This document shows positions 54,606-55,716 of a DNA stretch of 55,716 nucleotides, one piece after another. This stretch comes from Tubiluchus corallicola (lineage: Eukaryota > Priapulida > Priapulimorpha > Priapulimorphida > Tubiluchidae), in assembly GCA_030141605.1 (NCBI GenBank), contig JAQGDQ010001203.1, positions 1 through 55,716 on the forward strand, in the 5' to 3' direction. Made by a program: the position numbers and the translations under genes. The number at the start of each line of letters is the position of its first letter. Positions within the stretch are counted from its first letter, which is position 1. The notes under the pieces were generated by a model, which was given only the letters and a program-made list of their open reading frames with translations, had not been told where the DNA came from and searched no databases.

Positions 54606-55454
54606 CGTAATCCTAATTAGTGCAGATCTAACTGCAAGATATTCAAAGTTTTACAAAGTAAAAGCCGTGTCTCACTGTTTCTTATTTATCTCGTAAATTT
54701 TGGAAGACTTTGTAAGGCTTTGAATAAAATAATCTATTCTTTAATTAATAAATTAATTAACGGCTCTAACGTGGCAAGGAGAGTAGGACCTTTTAAATGA
54801 TTTGCATATCATATAAACATAAAAAACCACTTGATAAAAACAAGTTTTATAGTTTTAATTGATGAGACCCTACGCTCCTTACCTACCGCCCTGTTACTAA
54901 CTAAAACTAAAACTAATTATCACTAATTATCACTAACTATCTCTAACTATTGCTAAAACTGCTGCAGCTTGAACATGTGACACATCAAATTTTCCGATGA
55001 TTGTTTATGAATATTTTTCTAACATTTTTGAAATTAAAACAACATGGAAGTCTTAAAATTGCTCAAGTAAGCGGATTTTCAACAAATTTTGCTTTCAGAA
55101 CTGGATCATAGAAAATGTCTGCACTACAGTAACTTAATGATTACGTTTTCAACTCAAACTGTCTTGCATAAATTAGTGCAGCAGATATAATAAGTAAACC
55201 TTAGCTAGCATAGGTCTACTGATTAATTGCAAGTGAAACAAGTGTGTGTGGTAGTGGGGGGGGGGGGGGGTGTCAGGTCACTAAACAGTTTGATCACAGG
55301 AGACGAAAAGTAAAAATTAAACAGAGAAGTAAATAAGACTTGGAACTATTATAAACAACGCAGACGTGTAAATGATAGAAATGATTTTGTAAATGAAAAA
55401 TCTAAAAATTAAAAAAATCATTTTACTTCTTTTACTGTCGTGTAGACTACGATG
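54606..55454. other. AT-rich DNA with a G-run
   Basis: ACTAATTATC-type words repeat at 54908-54960 and a run of about 14 G lies at 55256-55270. No gene recognised. Confidence 0.35.
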
Positions 55455-55716
55455 TAAAAAATTGAAAATGGCACACATTTATAAGGTATCCTGTTTTACA
55501 GTTTGAAAAAGGCACACATTTATAAGGTATCCTGTTTTACAGTTTGAAAAAGGCACACATTTGTAAGGTCTCCTGTTTTACAGTTTGAAAAAGGCACACA
55601 TTTGTAAGATCTCCTGTTTTACAGTTTGAAAATGGCACACATTTGTAAGGTCGCCTGTTTTACAGTTTGAAAATGGCACACATTTGTAAGGTCTCCTGTT
55701 TTACAGTTTGAAAATG
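55455..55716. repeat. 41-bp minisatellite, at least six copies, cut by window end
   Basis: Unit GTTTGAAAAAGGCACACATT plus TATAAGGTATCCTGTTTTACA; later copies read TGTAAGGTCTCC. The array runs to the last base. Confidence 0.97.

Overview
The window looks like a stretch of AT-rich metazoan nuclear DNA, most likely from a mollusc or a related marine invertebrate. Reasons: genes are split by GT-AG introns and one AT-AC intron; non-LTR retrotransposon pieces, hAT, piggyBac and pogo-type short elements are abundant; minisatellites are very dense; and no prokaryotic gene organisation is seen. The phylum is an inference from the gene and repeat style, not proven.

Three protein-coding loci stand out. 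(1) ARPC5, the p16/ARPC5 subunit of the Arp2/3 complex, lies on the minus strand from 28071 down to 21238. Four coding exons give a complete 150-residue protein. Its first intron has textbook U12-type AT-AC signals, and its first exon is present twice in a 388-bp near-identical tandem duplication. (2) A 752-residue disordered, Pro/Tyr/Arg-rich protein of unknown function is encoded by one large exon at 12732-10474 (minus), with a likely 5'UTR exon, TATA box and a short upstream ORF. Its centre is a coding minisatellite in which a 13-residue repeat has become a 17-residue repeat. (3) A set of plus-strand exons (43113-43159, 43681-43855, 45546-45677) has matching splice phases and encodes a Cys-containing stretch that resembles part of an IL-17-like cytokine; this assignment is tentative. 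A few small ORFs (25149-25355, 54474-54605) are listed with low confidence.

The left 20 kb is a transposon landscape: a fold-back LINE at the very start, a second LINE copy split by an hAT element, three piggyBac-type MITEs with TTAA ends, three copies of an hAT MITE that carries a (TC)n microsatellite, and several smaller families (B, C, D, F below). The middle (20-29 kb) is ARPC5, its introns filled with an hAT-Charlie-like MITE with a perfect 8-bp target duplication, a 98-bp array and LINE remnants. The right part (29.8-55.7 kb) is dominated by roughly eighteen unrelated tandem arrays with units of 27-178 bp, often with decayed copies at their edges, and the possible IL-17-like exons sit among them.

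Functionally, only ARPC5 can be tied to a known complex (branched actin nucleation in the cytoplasm). The other loci do not form an evident pathway with it. Many long open frames in the window are produced by tandem repeats whose unit length or composition lacks stop codons, and are not called as genes.
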